7,981 bases of DNA from GCA-020344555 sp964405925 (lineage in GTDB: Bacteria; Planctomycetota; Phycisphaerae; UBA1845): contig CAYOQG010000270.1 of assembly GCA_964405925.1 (NCBI GenBank), positions 1 through 7,981 of the forward strand, given 5' to 3'. Of the stretch, positions 6,360-7,981 are shown piece after piece. The notes under the pieces are model-generated. The model was not told the DNA's origin. It was given only the letters and a program-made list of their open reading frames with translations, and did no database searches. Within the stretch, counting starts at the first letter, position 1. The number at the start of each line of letters is the position of its first letter. Position numbers and translations under genes: made by a program.

Positions 6360-6366
6360 CCATCGC

Positions 6367-6385
6367 GCTAACGACGCTGTTTAGC
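6367..6385. terminator. Weak bidirectional hairpin between convergent genes
   Basis: GCTAA (6367-6371) pairs with TTAGC (6381-6385) around a 9-base loop, in the 21-base gap between the dehydrogenase and the membrane-protein gene. The right arm contains the TAA stop of the leftward gene. The stem is short and lacks a clear T-run, so termination here is uncertain, although something must separate the two converging transcripts. Confidence 0.25.
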
Positions 6386-7058
6386 TCACCCCGACCGGTT
6401 CGTGCTGCCTCGATTCGCACCGGCCTGTGCAAGCACAAGGCGATGCAACTAGCTCGTCACCGACTGCTTCGGCTGCCGCATCGCGCAGGGATTGGATCTT
6501 TTGAGCCACTGATTTGAGCACGTCTTTCGATGACCCGCCGATCTCGTCAAGCGCAGCCCGGGCTGTCTCCAGGGCGTCATCGAGGGCGTCGAGATCCTTT
6601 TGCCTCCTTGCCTTGACCGAGTCGACCATCTGCATGAAGACGCTGTAAAACTCGTTGAACTCGTCGTTCCTCCGCAGCGGTCTAAGCTTGGGGAATCCGC
6701 CCTTCATCATCTCACGGAAGCCCTGCTCGATCACCAACAACGGACCGCAGATGCGGTGTGTCGCCCCGATGCACCAGACGGCTACTCCACCGGCAGTGAG
6801 CGCGGCGAAGATGACGCTTGCAAAGAGGACAACCGTCGTGACCTGGGCTGAGTAGGTCTCCGGATGCATCAATCGCAATCGAGCCTGCTGGTGGAGAACA
6901 CCATAGAGCACCGACCCCATGATGCACGAAACCAGAAACACCGTTGCCGAGATCGTGGCCGCGAAGCGCCACTGAAAAGCCGGGTCGACAACGTACTTGT
7001 GACGACGGTTGCGTCGAGCGGTCCTGGCTTGGCTGTTTTGCTCTTTAAGCTTTCTCAT
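6381..7058 (-). CDS. Inner-membrane protein with HAMP-like region and coiled coil
   Basis: 225 residues. A basic N-terminus (about 1-30) is followed by two membrane helices at about 32-54 and 73-97, joined by an outer loop of only about 18 residues. A HAMP-like linker follows (about 98-148: ATHRICGPLLVIEQGFREMMKG, then LRPLRRNDEFNEFYSVFMQMVDSV), and then a charged coiled-coil stretch to about 200. HAMP units pass signals from membrane sensors to kinases or methyl-accepting domains, but no output domain and no real sensor loop is present here. It may therefore work by pairing with another protein. The C-terminal tail holds a CxCxxxC cluster (C208, C210, C214), odd for this type and possibly metal- or redox-linked. 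The start is ATG 7058 with AAGGA 8 bases upstream; a frame extension to 7118 has no such site. The PilZ gene lies 249 bases upstream on the same strand. Confidence 0.82.
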   Translation of the reverse strand: MRKLKEQNSQARTARRNRRHKYVVDPAFQWRFAATISATVFLVSCIMGSVLYGVLHQQARLRLMHPETYSAQVTTVVLFASVIFAALTAGGVAVWCIGATHRICGPLLVIEQGFREMMKGGFPKLRPLRRNDEFNEFYSVFMQMVDSVKARRQKDLDALDDALETARAALDEIGGSSKDVLKSVAQKIQSLRDAAAEAVGDELVASPCACTGRCESRQHEPVGVS

Positions 7059-7307
7059 TTCTGAATTCCTTGTTCTTGGGCGCGGACTTCCAGAGCAAAG
7101 TCGTGTTAAGACGGTCATAGGGTACGATATGCGAAGACCTCGACCGCTGACCCATCACCCAAGGACAACGGTTGGTCCGATAGGATGGCTACTTGTGATA
7201 ATCGCCTCTGACGAATCACTGTACTCTTCGTACACTCGGATGGTACAGGGGGAGAAAAACGCGGCCGGCGGGCTGCGATACAATAGGCCCACGCCGAATA
7301 ATATCGG
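7059..7307. other. Gap between PilZ and membrane-protein genes
   Basis: The 249 bases contain no supported gene. TGTAC (7220-7224) and GTACA (7230-7234) form a short perfect inverted repeat, and a further GTACAG ends at 7248, giving three GTAC cores within 30 bases. This could be an operator for the membrane-protein gene, but no clear promoter is visible beside it. Confidence 0.4.
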
Positions 7308-7314
7308 TTATTCG
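7295..7314 (-). terminator. Hairpin covering the stop codon of the PilZ gene
   Basis: CGAATAA (7295-7301) pairs with TTATTCG (7308-7314) around a 6-base loop, and outer GGCCA/TGG-CC pairs can extend it with a bulge. The TAA stop is inside the arm at 7310-7308. No T-run follows on the minus strand, so classical termination is unproven. Confidence 0.45.
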
Positions 7315-7703
7315 TGGCCATCAGGCAGAAACTCGACTCCGATCTCGTGAACCATGCCCTGGATCTGACGGCAGTGCCGCACGACGGCGTACTTCTCCAT
7401 AGTTTGGATTTCGCACCCCGTGGGCAGTTCCAATCTGACGAAGGCATCCAGCGGTAGCGCCCCGTGCTTGAGGAAGGCTATACCTTGCTCGGATATGTTT
7501 CTCAATCGAACCCAGTGGGCCGACGCCGGCGGCAGCGACGCCTGCATCACGATGAGCATGGCCCGTCCGCGGTGATCGTCCCGCTGTACACTCCGCTGCT
7601 CGACACGCGTTTGACTCTTTTCGGCATCCAGTTTGTCGAGCAGTCTGGTCACATCTTCGTCCGATATGTCAATATCCTGCACGTTGAGGCTATACGTCGC
7701 CAT
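7308..7703 (-). CDS. PilZ-domain protein, probable c-di-GMP receptor
   Basis: 131 residues with one PilZ domain. PilZ proteins bind cyclic di-GMP and change motility, adhesion or polysaccharide output. The two ligand motifs are present: RxxxR as RDDHR (41-45), with overlapping RVEQR and RSVQR repeats just before it (33-41), and the N-x-S-x-x-G motif as NISEQG (69-74). The following strands AFVRLELP, KYAVVRHC and MVHEIGVEF fit the PilZ barrel, ending in the usual GVEF. Residues 1-30 (ISDEDVTRLLDKLDAEK) form an acidic, helical N-terminal extension that may bind a partner. No membrane segment is visible. ATG 7703 has AAGGG 6 bases upstream; the frame runs on to 7727 without a better site. The membrane protein with a HAMP-like region lies downstream on the same strand and is a plausible but unproven partner. 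Confidence 0.88.
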   Translation of the reverse strand: MATYSLNVQDIDISDEDVTRLLDKLDAEKSQTRVEQRSVQRDDHRGRAMLIVMQASLPPASAHWVRLRNISEQGIAFLKHGALPLDAFVRLELPTGCEIQTMEKYAVVRHCRQIQGMVHEIGVEFLPDGHE

Positions 7704-7777
7704 GACTGACCCTTCGAAGAGGCGCACGGTTATCTCTGGGAACCCGTCGGCTAAAACGCTTGGACCCTGGAGCTAGG

Positions 7778-7805
7778 ACCAGCCCGCGAAAACCAGCCCG
7801 AGAAA
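7778..7805. repeat. Two tandem copies of a 14-base unit
   Basis: ACCAGCCCGCGAAA (7778-7791) is followed directly by ACCAGCCCGAGAAA (7792-7805), with one mismatch. It lies 75-100 bases upstream of the PilZ start. It could be a doubled binding site or a recent slippage duplication. Confidence 0.7.
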
Positions 7806-7852
7806 AAGCACTGTGCGCGTGTCGCCCTGCGCTTAGCGATTGGACATAAACG

Positions 7853-7889
7853 GATTCGTTTGCCGACCGCAAAAGCGAATCGTAGTTTT
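7853..7889 (+). terminator. Hairpin with T-run in the right intergenic region
   Basis: GATTCGTTTGC (7853-7863) pairs with GCAAA-AG-CGAATC (7869-7881), eleven pairs with a two-base bulge and a 5-base loop. It is followed rightward by gtagtttt. On the minus strand the hairpin is followed by CGTTTATG. It may end a leftward gene lying beyond the window, or be two-way; no rightward gene precedes it. Confidence 0.45.
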
Positions 7890-7981
7890 CATTGACATAA
7901 CCTGAAGGGCAAACCAGTCGCAAGATTGGGGCGCAAAGCGTTGAGTCCGTTAACCAAGCGGATTGTCGCGCTGCCCAGACC

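Larger units (their letters stand above)
7704..7981. other. Right-edge non-coding region upstream of PilZ gene
   Basis: The 278 bases contain the tandem 14-base repeat, the hairpin at 7853-7889 and a plus-strand TTGACA (7892-7897) with no convincing -10 within the usual spacing. The PilZ promoter should lie here but cannot be picked with confidence. The open frame on the minus strand (7690-7923) has no ribosome site or recognisable domain. Confidence 0.5.

Noticed and set aside
7115..7447. Minus-strand frame overlapping the end of the PilZ gene
   Set aside because: Overlaps PilZ in another frame, no ribosome site; the reading beginning MATNN is a chance frame.

Overview
This window carries eight protein-coding genes of ordinary bacterial type. 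They have Shine-Dalgarno sites, moderately high G+C and C/G-rich third codon positions. There is no phage, transposon, CRISPR, rRNA or tRNA gene that I can support. The mix of a serine-racemase-type PLP enzyme, a selenocysteine-lyase-like cysteine desulfurase, a free-standing double-ACT protein, an ACT-less phosphoglycerate dehydrogenase, a bare HAMP-like membrane protein and a PilZ protein, set in loosely packed single-gene units, would suit a free-living Gram-negative-type bacterium. A planctomycete relative is my guess, but nothing here fixes the phylum.

Layout. The left edge (17-59) holds a strong plus-strand intrinsic terminator that must end a gene outside the window. A leftward block follows: serine racemase/threonine dehydratase (180-1148), CoA-pyrophosphatase-type Nudix hydrolase (1239-1862, TTG start), a two-ACT-domain protein (2156-2596, GTG start) and a cysteine desulfurase (3029-4153). 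A 307-base divergent region leads to two rightward genes: an all-helical protein of unknown function (4462-5007) and a D-3-phosphoglycerate dehydrogenase-type oxidoreductase (5388-6359). The last meets, tail to tail with only 21 bases between, a leftward pair: a two-helix membrane protein with a HAMP-like region (6381-7058) and a PilZ-domain protein (7308-7703). The right 278 bases are non-coding, with a hairpin and a small tandem repeat.

How it fits together. Three enzymes touch serine/cysteine chemistry: a SerA-like dehydrogenase making the serine precursor, a PLP enzyme that racemises or deaminates serine/threonine, and a desulfurase that takes sulfur (or selenium) from cysteine (or selenocysteine). 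The free ACT protein could be an amino-acid sensor for this set, but that is inference. The membrane/PilZ pair suggests an envelope or c-di-GMP signalling function, separate from the first theme.

The most unusual non-coding feature is the 432-base gap at 2597-3028. It holds a chain of hairpins that together suggest a structured RNA or a complex leader/3' region. Four of the leftward genes also have an inverted repeat that covers or abuts their stop codon.
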